DNA from: Rhodococcus sp. P-2
Lineage (GTDB): Bacteria; Actinomycetota; Actinomycetes; Mycobacteriales; Mycobacteriaceae
Assembly: GCF_016598535.1 (NCBI RefSeq)
Contig: NZ_CP066779.1
Coordinates: 3,966,053-4,030,052 of the forward strand
Direction of reading: 5' to 3'
Length of the DNA stretch: 64,000 nucleotides
Positions 7,910 through 17,084 of this stretch are shown here, piece after piece. The notes under the pieces were generated by a model. The model was not told where the DNA came from and made no database searches. It was given only the letters and a program-made list of their open reading frames with translations. How positions within the stretch are numbered: the first letter of the stretch is position 1; each line of letters opens with the position of its first letter. Position numbers and translations under genes: made by a program.

Positions 7910-10087
7910 TCAGAGAATGAACAGCATCTCCTGATATGTCGGGAGTGGCCAGTGATCGTCGGCGACGATGGTTTCGAGGAAGTCGGCCGCTGCACGTACT
8001 TCGGCCATCGCGGGCAGGAGTGCGTCCTGGGCGTGCTTGGCCTGATCGAACGGGGACTCGCCGGCGTCGGCGTCGATGGCTGCACGCAGGGTCGCCAGCG
8101 CAGCTCGTAAGGCCGCAACGGGCGCCGACACTTCTTCGAGCGGAGCTGAATCCGGTTCGAGGCCGGCGGACTTCAGCGCGACGAAGTTTTGAGCAACTTC
8201 CGTCTGGTGGCGCACTGCAGCCGGAAGGATCAGCGTCGTACCGATTTCGGCGGCCAAGCGTGCCTCGACGCCGATGCTCAGTGCGTACTGTTCGAGTCCG
8301 ACCTCGTAGCGACTGTGCATCTCTCGGTGGTTGAAGACCTTGTACTTCTCGAAGAGTTCCATCGAGGGCTCGGTGATCAGTTCAGGCAGCGCGTCCAGCG
8401 TTGTGCGAAGGTTCGGCAGGCCGCGAGACTCGGCCTCGATCTGCCAGTTCTCCGAGTAGCCGTCGCCGTTGAAGACAACCGCACCGTGATTGGTGATGAT
8501 TTCGGTGAGCAGATTCTGGACGGCGGTGTCGAAATCGGCGCCGTCTGCGACTGCCGATTCCAGTTCGGTGGCCATGTAGTCCAAGGCCTCGGCCATGATC
8601 GTGTTGATGGTGACCATCGGACCGTTGACCGTCTGCATCGATCCCGGTGCGCGGAACTCGAAACGGTTGCCGGTGAAGGCAAACGGGCTGGTGCGGTTGC
8701 GGTCGCCCGGATCGGTCGGTAGGACGGGAAGGGTGTCGGCACCGATCATCATGGTGCCCTTGTCCTTCGACGACGTCGCCGCGCCCTTGGCGATCTGCTC
8801 GAAGACGTCGGCCAGTTGATCGCCGAGAAAGATCGAAATGATGGCCGGGGGAGCCTCGTTGGCACCGAGACGGTGATCGTTGGTTGCCGAAGCGACAGAT
8901 GCGCGCAGGAGTCCCGCGTACTTGTGGACGGCCCGGATGACTGCGGCACAGAAGACTAGGAATTGCGCATTGTCATGCGGATTGTCGCCGGGGACAAGCA
9001 AACTACCGAGTTCGGAGTTGCCCAGGGAGAAGTTGACGTGCTTGCCGGAGCCGTTCACGCCGTCGAACGGCTTCTCGTGGAAGAGGCATTCCATGCCGTG
9101 CTTCTTGGCGATGGTCTTGAAGGTGGTCATCAGCAACTGCTGGTGATCGGCGGCGATGTTGCCGCGCTCGAACATTGGGGCGATCTCGAACTGGCCGGGC
9201 GCAACCTCGTTGTGCCGTGTCTTGGCGGGGATGCCAAGTTTGAAGAGTTCCCGCTCGGTGTCCATCATGAATCCGAGCACACGTTCCGGGATCGCCCCGA
9301 AGTAGTGGTCGTCGAACTCCTGGCCCTTGGGCGGCTTTGCGCCGAAGAGTGTTCTGCCGGCGTTCAGTAGGTCGGGGCGCGCGAGGAAGAAGTGTCGATC
9401 GATCAGGAAGTACTCCTGCTCGGGACCGCAGAACGACACGATGTGCTCGGGATCGTTGTGCCCGAACAACTTCAGGATTCGTTCGGCGTGGTAACCCATG
9501 GCCTGCTGTGAGCGCAACAGGGGAGTCTTGTGGTCGAGTGCTTCGCCGGTCATCGAGACGAACACAGTCGGGATACACAGTGTGTTGCCGTTGGGGTTTT
9601 CGAGTACGTAGGCCGGGCTCGTGACATCCCAGCCGGTGTATCCGCGGGCCTCGAACGTGTTGCGCAGCCCACCGTTCGGGAAACTCGAAGCGTCGGGTTC
9701 ACCTTGGATCAAGGTCTTGCCGGCGAACTCGGCCAACGCACTGCCGTCGCCGACCGGTTCGAGGAAGCTGTCGTGCTTCTCGGCCGTCAACCCGGTGAGC
9801 GGATAGAAAACATGGGCGTAGTGGGTCGCGCCCTTTTCCAGCGCCCAGTCCTTCATCGCGGACGCGACTGCGTCGGCGACCATGGGATCGAGTGGTTTGC
9901 CTTGCTCGATCGTCGCCATCACCGACTTGTAGACGAGCTTGGGCAGCCTCTTCTGCATGACCACCTTGTTGAAGACGTTGGCTCCGAACACCTCGCCGGG
10001 AGTTTCATCGGTCGTGAAGCTGACCACCGGCGGTGTGTAGGCCTCGACGTCCTTGATCGCTTGCAAGCGAACTGCATTTCCACTCAT
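7910..10087 (-). CDS. glnN: Glutamine synthetase type III (GSIII)
   Basis: A 725-aa protein, the length typical of type III glutamine synthetases (about 700-730) and much longer than GlnA1 (about 470). It makes glutamine from glutamate, ammonium and ATP. GSIII features are visible: an N-terminal GSIII-specific region with [13 protein letters not shown] (about 33-45), [12 protein letters not shown] (about 218-230), the [12 protein letters not shown] segment (about 293-304) and [13 protein letters not shown] (about 395-407). It starts at ATG 10087 behind GAGGGG. It is presumably additional to a type I GlnA elsewhere in the genome. With gdhA 1.7 kb away this forms a small ammonium-assimilation neighbourhood. 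Confidence 0.93.
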   Translation of the reverse strand: MSGNAVRLQAIKDVEAYTPPVVSFTTDETPGEVFGANVFNKVVMQKRLPKLVYKSVMATIEQGKPLDPMVADAVASAMKDWALEKGATHYAHVFYPLTGLTAEKHDSFLEPVGDGSALAEFAGKTLIQGEPDASSFPNGGLRNTFEARGYTGWDVTSPAYVLENPNGNTLCIPTVFVSMTGEALDHKTPLLRSQQAMGYHAERILKLFGHNDPEHIVSFCGPEQEYFLIDRHFFLARPDLLNAGRTLFGAKPPKGQEFDDHYFGAIPERVLGFMMDTERELFKLGIPAKTRHNEVAPGQFEIAPMFERGNIAADHQQLLMTTFKTIAKKHGMECLFHEKPFDGVNGSGKHVNFSLGNSELGSLLVPGDNPHDNAQFLVFCAAVIRAVHKYAGLLRASVASATNDHRLGANEAPPAIISIFLGDQLADVFEQIAKGAATSSKDKGTMMIGADTLPVLPTDPGDRNRTSPFAFTGNRFEFRAPGSMQTVNGPMVTINTIMAEALDYMATELESAVADGADFDTAVQNLLTEIITNHGAVVFNGDGYSENWQIEAESRGLPNLRTTLDALPELITEPSMELFEKYKVFNHREMHSRYEVGLEQYALSIGVEARLAAEIGTTLILPAAVRHQTEVAQNFVALKSAGLEPDSAPLEEVSAPVAALRAALATLRAAIDADAGESPFDQAKHAQDALLPAMAEVRAAADFLETIVADDHWPLPTYQEMLFIL

Positions 10088-10297
10088 GTGCTTACCCCTC
10101 GCCCGGGCCCAGGGCTGCGCTGCTGATTGCGAGCCCGACTTCGGCAAACCCTACGAACCTTCGGTATCGGGGGTGTTTCGTAGATATTGCGCCTGTCCGC
10201 AAACTTCGAGTCACAACGGAAATCTTGATCTGTCGGGGGTCTACGGCAGACTTCGAGCGGAGGGGTCAATGCGGGACAGTGGAATCGGAGAGTCTTT

Positions 10298-10582
10298 GTG
10301 ATCAGGGTTTTGGTGCCAACCACAGTGGCGCAGGGTGATCTCGCGGAAGTGCTTCGGCTGTACGACGAACTTGTCACCGAGACCCGAAAAGAAGACGGCT
10401 GCATCAATTACGAGTTACTGCAGCGCACCGACAATCCGTGCGAGCTCGTGTTGGCTGAGGAATGGGAATCGCAGGAGCACCTCGACGCCCACACCCATAC
10501 CGAGCACTTCGTAAGGTTGGTTGCGGCACTGGACAAGCTGGAGACGGCAGCGCCGGCGCAGATCTTCACGAAGGTTCTGTAG
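10298..10582 (+). CDS. ABM-family (YgiN-like) monooxygenase
   Basis: A 94-aa protein starting at GTG 10298 with GGAG upstream. It matches the antibiotic-biosynthesis-monooxygenase fold: the typical RKEDGCINYELLQ, EEWESQEHLDAHTHTEHF and a conserved C-terminal strand. Family members are dimeric cofactor-free quinol oxygenases or stress-related proteins. It is monocistronic, divergent from the glutamine synthetase. The specific substrate cannot be told from sequence. Confidence 0.85.
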   Translation: MIRVLVPTTVAQGDLAEVLRLYDELVTETRKEDGCINYELLQRTDNPCELVLAEEWESQEHLDAHTHTEHFVRLVAALDKLETAAPAQIFTKVL

Positions 10583-10743
10583 CGGCGGAGTCAGGTTTCA
10601 GTGCTCGCTCAGGTCGTTCCGACACGTGGAAACTGGTTCATCGGCACGCCGGAATCATCGTAGGTCCGTCGATTCCGATGTAGGACAGCGCCTTCGGGCT
10701 CCAGCCGAGTCTTGTGCCGGTGCGGCCGACCTGCACGGGCGCT

Positions 10744-10896
10744 TTATACGGTGACGTCGGAATAGGGCATGTGCTCTGACACCCAAGGAAATACGACTTC
10801 CATGAGTAGCAGCACGACCGCAACCACGAGAACGATCGCCAGCAGGGCCTTCACTGGTCGGGGGCCGGGGAGCGCGCCCCAGAGGTAGCCGTACAT
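10744..10896 (-). CDS. Small membrane protein downstream of sortase
   Basis: A 50-aa protein beginning MYGYLWGALPGP, with one strong transmembrane segment (residues 18-37, LLAIVLVVAVVLLLMEVVFP) and a short exterior tail ending MPYSDVTV. Its ATG lies one base beyond the sortase stop (TGA-A-ATG), and the sortase 3' end supplies the CAGGAGCA ribosome-binding site, so translation is probably coupled. I recall similar small proteins beside actinobacterial sortases. It may help position or stabilise the sortase in the membrane, but this is inference. Confidence 0.8.
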   Translation of the reverse strand: MYGYLWGALPGPRPVKALLAIVLVVAVVLLLMEVVFPWVSEHMPYSDVTV

Positions 10897-10897
10897 T

Positions 10898-11713
10898 TCA
10901 TTGCTCCTGGAGTGCCGCGGGAATGGTGCCCGAAGTCTTCGAGATTGTTTCGACGAGAACAGCATGGACGATCATGCGTTCGCTGTTCGAGTAGAGCGGA
11001 TGGCACGTGGTCAGTGTCAACATGCTTTCCAGTGTGGTGTCAGGCTCTGGCCAAGGTTTGCCGGGGAGCGGGTTGACGACCGCAACATCCCCCGGCGCGG
11101 TGATGTGCCGCCCGAGGAGATGTGCGTAGTCGCCGTCGGACACGCGGTCGGCTTGCTCGGGGCTCAAGCAGGCTTGCGCCGCTGTGCGACGTTCGGGCGA
11201 AGCCTGGTCGAGTGGGAGTAACCGGTACGTCATCCACTGGAACTCGGTCTCCACGACGACGGCATCGCACGCATCGAGTCGATCCAAGTGTTGGAAGACT
11301 GCGCCGAATCCGATGCGATGCCCGGCGAGCGCGAAATTTCCTGCTTCGCCGGGCATCTGCGATTCGGGGTAGTGGCCGGGGCCGGCCCGTAGGTCCTCGT
11401 TGCGTGTGCCTTCGACGACGGCGGATACGACGTCGGCACCGAGTGTCGGGAGGTACACGCGCGCGAATCCCTCGCCGAGCACCGGGGCCGGCGGTGCAAC
11501 AGGGTTACCGGCCGCAACCTGGTCTTTGTCCTTGCCCCACGATTCCTCCAGTTGGGCGTTGACCTCGTCTTGCAGTCGCCCCGAGGTGATATTGGTCCAG
11601 AACGCCTCGTAGACGACGAAAAGCAGGATGAGGACCCCGGCCGTGAGGAGCAGCTCACCGATGACCTGGCCTAACCGCGGCCGCCCAGGAACCGGATGCT
11701 GTGAATCTCTCAT
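10898..11713 (-). CDS. Class E-like sortase
   Basis: A 271-aa membrane-anchored transpeptidase with an N-terminal transmembrane helix (about 16-38) and an extracellular sortase domain. The catalytic triad is visible: His132 in LAGHRIG, Cys237 in the TLTTCHP signature and Arg246 in NSERMIVHA. The TLTTC-HP signature with an N-terminal anchor points to the actinobacterial class E group. It would cleave an LPxTG-type signal and join the protein to the cell wall. The obvious substrate is the LPVTG protein at 12011-16684 in the same orientation. A fifth small peptide gene lies between the two. Confidence 0.92.
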   Translation of the reverse strand: MRDSQHPVPGRPRLGQVIGELLLTAGVLILLFVVYEAFWTNITSGRLQDEVNAQLEESWGKDKDQVAAGNPVAPPAPVLGEGFARVYLPTLGADVVSAVVEGTRNEDLRAGPGHYPESQMPGEAGNFALAGHRIGFGAVFQHLDRLDACDAVVVETEFQWMTYRLLPLDQASPERRTAAQACLSPEQADRVSDGDYAHLLGRHITAPGDVAVVNPLPGKPWPEPDTTLESMLTLTTCHPLYSNSERMIVHAVLVETISKTSGTIPAALQEQ

Positions 11714-11740
11714 GGACCGGGACTCCTCTCCGTCGTCGGA

Positions 11741-11884
11741 CTAGTTGCCCGCGCTGATCGTGGCGCTTCCGGTACCTCCGAGAAGGTCGTACAGGAGTAC
11801 GGACAGGCGACCGAGGCCGTCGATCGCCGCAGAACCGGTGGTCTGGATGTCCTTGATGACGATCGGGAACGGGAGGATGGACAT
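11741..11884 (-). CDS. Small Gly/Ser-tailed peptide 5 in the sortase operon
   Basis: A 47-aa peptide starting at ATG 11884, with GAAGGAGA six bases upstream. Its first part (MSILPFPIVIKDIQTTGSAA) carries the PIVI core shared with peptide 1 (2215-2382), its middle (RLSVLLYDLL) is hydrophobic, and it ends GGTGSATISAGN. It lies 27 bases before the sortase gene and downstream of the surface protein, separated from the latter by a hairpin. It has no signal peptide or sorting motif of its own. Its conserved linkage to the sortase suggests an envelope role; the function is unknown. Confidence 0.7.
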   Translation of the reverse strand: MSILPFPIVIKDIQTTGSAAIDGLGRLSVLLYDLLGGTGSATISAGN

Positions 11885-11953
11885 GGTGTTTCTCCTTCGA
11901 GGGATGAGCCGCAGGGGCGGCCGCGAGATAGATACGTCGTGACGGTGAACAGG

Positions 11954-11984
11954 GCGGGTGCGACCAGGTGTAGGTCGCACCCGC
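11954..11984 (-). terminator. Hairpin between surface protein and small peptide gene
   Basis: A 12-bp perfect stem (GCGGGTGCGACC) with a 7-base loop, 26 bases after the surface-protein stop codon. It could terminate or attenuate transcription before the peptide-sortase genes, letting them be expressed at a different level. Confidence 0.65.
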
Positions 11985-12010
11985 GCTGTTTCGGTATTCC
12001 TGGTTGGGAG

Positions 12011-15000
12011 TTACTCCTGGCCGGGTGCACGCTTGCGGTTACGCAGGGCGAGCCACGTGCCACCGCCGATCAGTGCCAGCGCCAGACCGGCGAGCCAGAT
12101 GACGTTAGCGCCGGTTACCGGCAGGGACGATGACTGGTCCGGTTTGGCCTGAGCAGGATTTCCCGGAGCAGGCGTGCCCGGAGCACCGTTGTGTCCACCA
12201 CCGTTATTGCCGGGAGTGTCGTTGCCGGGAGTCGACACGTCAGTGCCTGGTCCTCCGGGTACTTCGGAGCCCGGCCATGTCGGGATTTCCCACGGCGGCA
12301 GCGGGATCGGAATCGGGATGATGATCAGCCCATTGCTGCTGGTTTTGTTCTCGAGTCCCAGAACCACTGACTTGTTTGCTTCGCTGGTGAGCTTGACGGA
12401 AGCTCCGGTCGGTTCACCCACGATCTTCGAGACGTCCGCCTTGCCTTCCTTGACGTCCCAGATCACTTCACCCCACTTGACGTTGGTGACGTCTGTGTGA
12501 GCACCGGTTTCGACGAAAGTGATGTCAGTGTCCAGCGGGAACTGGACCCGGCCGTCGATGACGGCCGCGTCGCACTGGGCGGTCGGAGTGACCGAAGCGC
12601 CCGGTTTGACATCGAGCACGCACGAACGCGCCTCGTCGTCGATGTCCGTCCATGTAGCCGTGACCTGGAAGATCGTGGATCCGTCCTTGGCCACCTGGCT
12701 GCCCTTGGGGCCGGTCACGATCTTGTCGATGTCCACGTCGGTGGTCGGTATCGGGCGGTTGTGGATCTCCACCACAGCCTGCTCACCGGCCACCACCTTG
12801 ACGGTGTTGCGGTGTTCGGCGTCTCCGGCATCCGCGGACACGTAGTAGTACGGCCGCGCCCAGTCGATACCGGCCAGGGGCTTGGGGTCGACCTCGGAGA
12901 AGGTGATCACGGTGTTCCGTGGAACAACCTCGCCGGACGTCCAACTCCAGTCGTTTCCGGCATCGAGGGTGATGGTCTGGCCCACTGCCGGGAAATCGGT
13001 TCCAGCGGGGAGTGGCGGGTCGATTCCGTCGATACGGACATCGAACGTCGCGCTGTCGGGTAGGTCGGCCTCGGGAGCGCGGACGGGATTGCCGTCAGCG
13101 TCGAGGATGAACTTCGTGAATTCGACCGAGCCGAACTTCCACAGCGCCTCGTTCGACAGCGTGATCAGTCGACCGTCGGTCGGGTCGTCGGAGACTATGC
13201 CCGTTGCGGTTCCGTCGAGGTTCGAGTGCAGCCACGATTCGCCTTCCGGGCTGGTGCCCCAGGAGATCGTGCCCCATTCGACTCCGGCGACATCGGGACG
13301 GCCGGTCTCGGTGAAGGTCACCTCGGTGCCGACTGGGAGGTCGACGCCCAGCGGTGTGGTCTGTCCCTGCTTGACGCTCAGCACCTGGGTGCGGTAGTCC
13401 ACACCGTCGCGCCAACGCGCCTCGACCGTGAACTCCACGTCATCACCGACAGCCTCGGCGGCCTCGCCGCTGACCTGCTTGGCGACGCGCAGAGTGCCAT
13501 CGTTGATGTCGACGAAGTTCGACACCTCGACCTTGCGCAAATCCTTGCCGATGGTCACCACGGCAGCGTTGTCCGCATTGATCCGGATATTCCCGGAGTA
13601 TGCGGGCACGCCGTAGGCGAGACCGTCACCGTTTGCCGGAACCAGTTCGGTCAGTGCAACTTCGGTGCCGCCGGGCAGGTACTCACCGAACGGAACCGAG
13701 GTGCCGTCGGACGGGAGCGACAGCGTCTTGCTCTGTGGGTTGTCGTCCGTATCGAGCCAGGTGGCAATCACGTCGAAGCTGGCCGGTACGGCCTTGTCGG
13801 ACGCCTTCGGGCCCGTGAGCTTCTTGCTCACTTCGAAGGTGCCTTGCGTGATCGTGGCCTCGTTGGTGACGGAGACCGCGTTCGCCGACGCGTCTGTGCC
13901 GATGGTGAGCGTCTTCGGGCTGATCACCGGCTGCGACCACGTCACGAGGTCGGTGTTCGTCGGTTGGACCTCGGTGAAGGTGACTTTCGCTCCGATGGGC
14001 AATTTGCCCAGGTCGTAATGCTGGCCGTCCTTCAGAGTGAATTGACGCAGTTCGTTGCCGGCGTCGTCGTCACCGAAGGCGATCTCTGCGTTGACGACGA
14101 AAGCCTCGAGTCCCGTGCGCGCTCCGTCGCCGATGACGGACTTGGTGATCCTTGCCGATCCCAGGCTCGCTTTGTTGAGCAGTGTGACACCGACATTGCT
14201 CTTCGGCGTGATGGTCACCAGCGCCTCGGTCCGGTCCACGTTGAGCGTCACACCCTCTGACGGGCGGAACGTTCCTCGCTCGAAGTACACACCGTCAACG
14301 GTCGGGAGGTTGATCTCGGACAGGCGGATCTGCCAGCCGGTTCCGCGGGGGTTGATCCCACTGACCGGTGTCCCGTCAGCCTTCACCTTGATCTCGTAGG
14401 AGCTCACCGGGGCGTCGGTCGCTGGATTTTGCCCGGGGGCGAACTCTTCGACTTTCACAGTGAACTCGGTGTCTTCCGGGAATTTCTCGGAGAAGGGAGC
14501 GATCTCCTTCAGAAGCGAGAACGAGCCCCGTGACACGCCTTGGCCGGTACCGCCGCCGCCCCATTCCTGCTTGACGCTCTGCGACAGCGTCTGCTTGCCG
14601 GCATAGGTGAGGGTGTTGGAGTATTCCGTGTCGCGCTGGTCCAGTCCGCCGCTGCTGGTGCACAGGGTGTAGCTGACGAGGTACTTCGTCTGACGGCTGT
14701 AACCGTCCGCGTCACGCGGGAGAGTGAGATCGAAACCGCCGTCGGCGCGCGCCACCGATGTGGCATCGGTGATATCGCGTTTCTTGTTGCCGTCGAAGAA
14801 GTCTTGCGCGACGACCTTGAGATTGAGGTTGCTCTTGAGATCGCCGCCGATTTCACACACCGTCATGTTCGGTGAGAACCTGTCGTTGATGACCGCCGGT
14901 TCCGTAAGGCCCTCGAGATCGTGTCCGGAGATTTCCACGGTCCAATTGAGGGTGGTGCCTGCCGGCTGCTCCACGCCGCCGACAGTTTGCGACGTGGTGT

Positions 15001-16684
15001 TGATCGCGCCGTTCTTGCCGCTCGTGAACCTAGGCCCCTCAGTCTTTCCCGTGATCGACGTCTTGTTGACGACCGCCGAGTTGGTGAGATGGTCCTCGGA
15101 GTCTGGCACCTCGGTGGTGGTCAGGCAGGTCCGGTACGTGACGTAGTAATACTGCTCTTCGTTGAACGTGTCCGGGTTATCCACAGTGATCGCCGCGGTG
15201 AAGGTACTCGCGCCGGCTACTGCGCCGATGGGAGCAATGGTGAATCCTGCGGCAGGAGTGCGGTAGTTGGGTTCGTTCTCCCGCCCTGGGAGGTAGTCAG
15301 ACTTCTCGATGACTACCTGCACGCCCGAGGCACAGACCGCATGGGGGCCGCCGAAGGTGTCGGTGATGTCGATCTTGTGGTTGTTGGCGGCAATGTCGGT
15401 GCCCGGAACCACAATCGTCCAGACGGCTTCCATATTGCGCTTACCGCCGTCGAGGTAGCCACCCTTCCAGGGCTTGGTCTGCGGCGCATAGTCCTGTCCC
15501 ACGCCATCCGAAGCCACCGTGTTGTCACCGATCGTCACGGAGTTGGTGTACTGAGTCCCCTCGAGATCCACCACGCCGCTGGTCGTGCATGAGGTGTACT
15601 CGATGCGGTAGAGCTTGTTGCTCTCGAAGGGCGCGCCGTTGTCGATGTTGATGGTGACCTGATCACCCGCGTCGGGTTGGGTGACGGTGACGCCGCCGGG
15701 GGTCTCTTTGAGATCGCCCGGGCGACCGGACCACAGCTTCGCGTTGAGCAGGCTGCCCGCACACACCTTCATGTTGTCGGAGAGCTCGTCGCTCAGGGTC
15801 ACCGAACCGGTGTTGCCTGCATCCAACTTGGCCAGATCGGCGCCGGGGATGTCGATGGTCCACCGCACTGACTGCTTGTTGTCCTGGAGTTTTCCGGACT
15901 TCGTCGACTCGCCGATTACGCGGCCGTCGGTGATGCCGCCCGTGCCGGGCAGGTCGACCGGCGTGACCTTGTTGTTGATCGTGAAGTCCACAGTCTCTGA
16001 CGTGGTGTACTCGACCGCCTTCGTGTAGACGAAGAAATCGCCCTTCACCTCGTCCGGCCGATCCGCCACAGCGTCGGAGAGCACGCACGTCATGAGATTG
16101 GTGGAAGCAGCCAGATCGCATGTGCCCCAAACCGTCCCATCGTCGCCCTCCAGCGCGATCATCGGGTTGGACTGTAGCTTCAACTCGTCAGGGAATTGAA
16201 TCGTGAACTGGTCGCCCGGCAGCGGACTCGCGCTTGACGCGTCCCAGGTGCCCCGCACAGTGACGGAGTCACCGACCGTAATCTGCTGGTCGTTCTTTCC
16301 CTCGACCTGGATGTCTGTGATTTTCACATCGATGCCGGGATTGACTCCGCGTGCGGCCAGTCGCTGCGCCGCCACAGAAGTCGTAGACGGGGGCGCCGTG
16401 GTGGTGATCGGCGGTTTCGCAGACGTGGGTGACTCCGACGTGGAAGTAAGCGGCGCAGTCGTTTTCAGCGGCGCCTCCGTCGTAGTTGCGGGCGGCTTCG
16501 TTGTGGTCGGAACTGTTGAGGTCGGAACTGTGGCGGTCGAGGTCCCGAGGTCATCTGCTGAGGCAACCTGGACGAATGAGAACGACGATACGACCAGCGC
16601 CAGGACCGCAACGATCATCCCCAAAGCTGCCCACCGAGACACCACCCCCTCCCCGGCACGGCGCGGGAAGACACGGTTACGCAT
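12011..16684 (-). CDS. Giant LPVTG-anchored surface protein with DUF5979-like repeats
   Basis: A 1557-aa secreted wall protein. ATG 16684 is chosen over an in-frame GTG nine bases earlier because GAAAGG lies eight bases before it. It has a signal peptide (about 1-43, ending ASA), a Thr/Pro-rich linker (about 45-110), adhesin-like Ig/SdrC-type domains (about 125-720) with recurring YxxxYTSCTTS-like strands, then about six DUF5979-like repeats (about 730-1440) each opening G(T/S)xxVxKxxxG. The C-terminus has Gly/Pro/Asn-rich spacers, LPVTG at 1521-1525, a membrane helix and an RNRKR tail. It is the likely substrate of the adjacent sortase. The role (adhesin, biofilm or aggregation factor) is inferred from architecture. 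Confidence 0.9.
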   Translation of the reverse strand: MRNRVFPRRAGEGVVSRWAALGMIVAVLALVVSSFSFVQVASADDLGTSTATVPTSTVPTTTKPPATTTEAPLKTTAPLTSTSESPTSAKPPITTTAPPSTTSVAAQRLAARGVNPGIDVKITDIQVEGKNDQQITVGDSVTVRGTWDASSASPLPGDQFTIQFPDELKLQSNPMIALEGDDGTVWGTCDLAASTNLMTCVLSDAVADRPDEVKGDFFVYTKAVEYTTSETVDFTINNKVTPVDLPGTGGITDGRVIGESTKSGKLQDNKQSVRWTIDIPGADLAKLDAGNTGSVTLSDELSDNMKVCAGSLLNAKLWSGRPGDLKETPGGVTVTQPDAGDQVTINIDNGAPFESNKLYRIEYTSCTTSGVVDLEGTQYTNSVTIGDNTVASDGVGQDYAPQTKPWKGGYLDGGKRNMEAVWTIVVPGTDIAANNHKIDITDTFGGPHAVCASGVQVVIEKSDYLPGRENEPNYRTPAAGFTIAPIGAVAGASTFTAAITVDNPDTFNEEQYYYVTYRTCLTTTEVPDSEDHLTNSAVVNKTSITGKTEGPRFTSGKNGAINTTSQTVGGVEQPAGTTLNWTVEISGHDLEGLTEPAVINDRFSPNMTVCEIGGDLKSNLNLKVVAQDFFDGNKKRDITDATSVARADGGFDLTLPRDADGYSRQTKYLVSYTLCTSSGGLDQRDTEYSNTLTYAGKQTLSQSVKQEWGGGGTGQGVSRGSFSLLKEIAPFSEKFPEDTEFTVKVEEFAPGQNPATDAPVSSYEIKVKADGTPVSGINPRGTGWQIRLSEINLPTVDGVYFERGTFRPSEGVTLNVDRTEALVTITPKSNVGVTLLNKASLGSARITKSVIGDGARTGLEAFVVNAEIAFGDDDAGNELRQFTLKDGQHYDLGKLPIGAKVTFTEVQPTNTDLVTWSQPVISPKTLTIGTDASANAVSVTNEATITQGTFEVSKKLTGPKASDKAVPASFDVIATWLDTDDNPQSKTLSLPSDGTSVPFGEYLPGGTEVALTELVPANGDGLAYGVPAYSGNIRINADNAAVVTIGKDLRKVEVSNFVDINDGTLRVAKQVSGEAAEAVGDDVEFTVEARWRDGVDYRTQVLSVKQGQTTPLGVDLPVGTEVTFTETGRPDVAGVEWGTISWGTSPEGESWLHSNLDGTATGIVSDDPTDGRLITLSNEALWKFGSVEFTKFILDADGNPVRAPEADLPDSATFDVRIDGIDPPLPAGTDFPAVGQTITLDAGNDWSWTSGEVVPRNTVITFSEVDPKPLAGIDWARPYYYVSADAGDAEHRNTVKVVAGEQAVVEIHNRPIPTTDVDIDKIVTGPKGSQVAKDGSTIFQVTATWTDIDDEARSCVLDVKPGASVTPTAQCDAAVIDGRVQFPLDTDITFVETGAHTDVTNVKWGEVIWDVKEGKADVSKIVGEPTGASVKLTSEANKSVVLGLENKTSSNGLIIIPIPIPLPPWEIPTWPGSEVPGGPGTDVSTPGNDTPGNNGGGHNGAPGTPAPGNPAQAKPDQSSSLPVTGANVIWLAGLALALIGGGTWLALRNRKRAPGQE

Positions 16685-16976
16685 GACGAACACCTTTCGT
16701 TCAGAAACACATGATTCAGGCCCCGTTTCCGGGGCCGTCGAATAGCGAAACGGGACCTTTGAGCAGCTCTGGAGTCTGGATGCGAGCGTTGGAGATTCTC
16801 AGGCGACCTATTGCGGAGCCGAACAGTTGGTAATCGGACCCGGCTGGCGCCAGCGCAGACCGACGGCCCGCTCTGGGTAGGCCAGGAAGTTCCAAGAAAA
16901 CTCAAGCGCCGGTATTACCTAACGCGATGACCTACGAGGCACTAAAGGCTGCGGCTGAGGATCTTTTCTGCGCGAT

Positions 16977-17084
16977 TCAGTGCAGTTCGGGCATGAGCAC
17001 CATCCCGGATAGCAATAGCAACAGTGCGATGGCTCCGAGGGGGAGTCTTCGTGCTGCGTGCTTCGCTGCCGTGACGGTTTTCAT
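16977..17084 (-). CDS. Putative 35-aa membrane peptide
   Basis: A short ORF starting at ATG 17084 with AAAGGA six bases upstream. It has a basic N-terminus (MKTVTAAKHAARR) followed by one hydrophobic segment (LPLGAIALLLLLSGMVLM), as in a single-pass membrane or signal-like peptide. It lies upstream of, and in line with, the surface-protein gene but 290 bases away. The start signals and topology are good; the lack of any recognised family keeps confidence low. Confidence 0.45.
   Translation of the reverse strand: MKTVTAAKHAARRLPLGAIALLLLLSGMVLMPELH

Noticed and set aside
10088..10297. GlnR box upstream of the type III glutamine synthetase
   Set aside because: GTCAC and GGAAA elements are present near 10210-10225 but not with the required six-base spacing.
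10583..10743. Protein-like minus-strand stretch APVQVGRTGTRLGWSPKALS after the small membrane gene
   Set aside because: No start codon with a ribosome-binding site, ends after about 35 codons and has no detectable family; left as intergenic.
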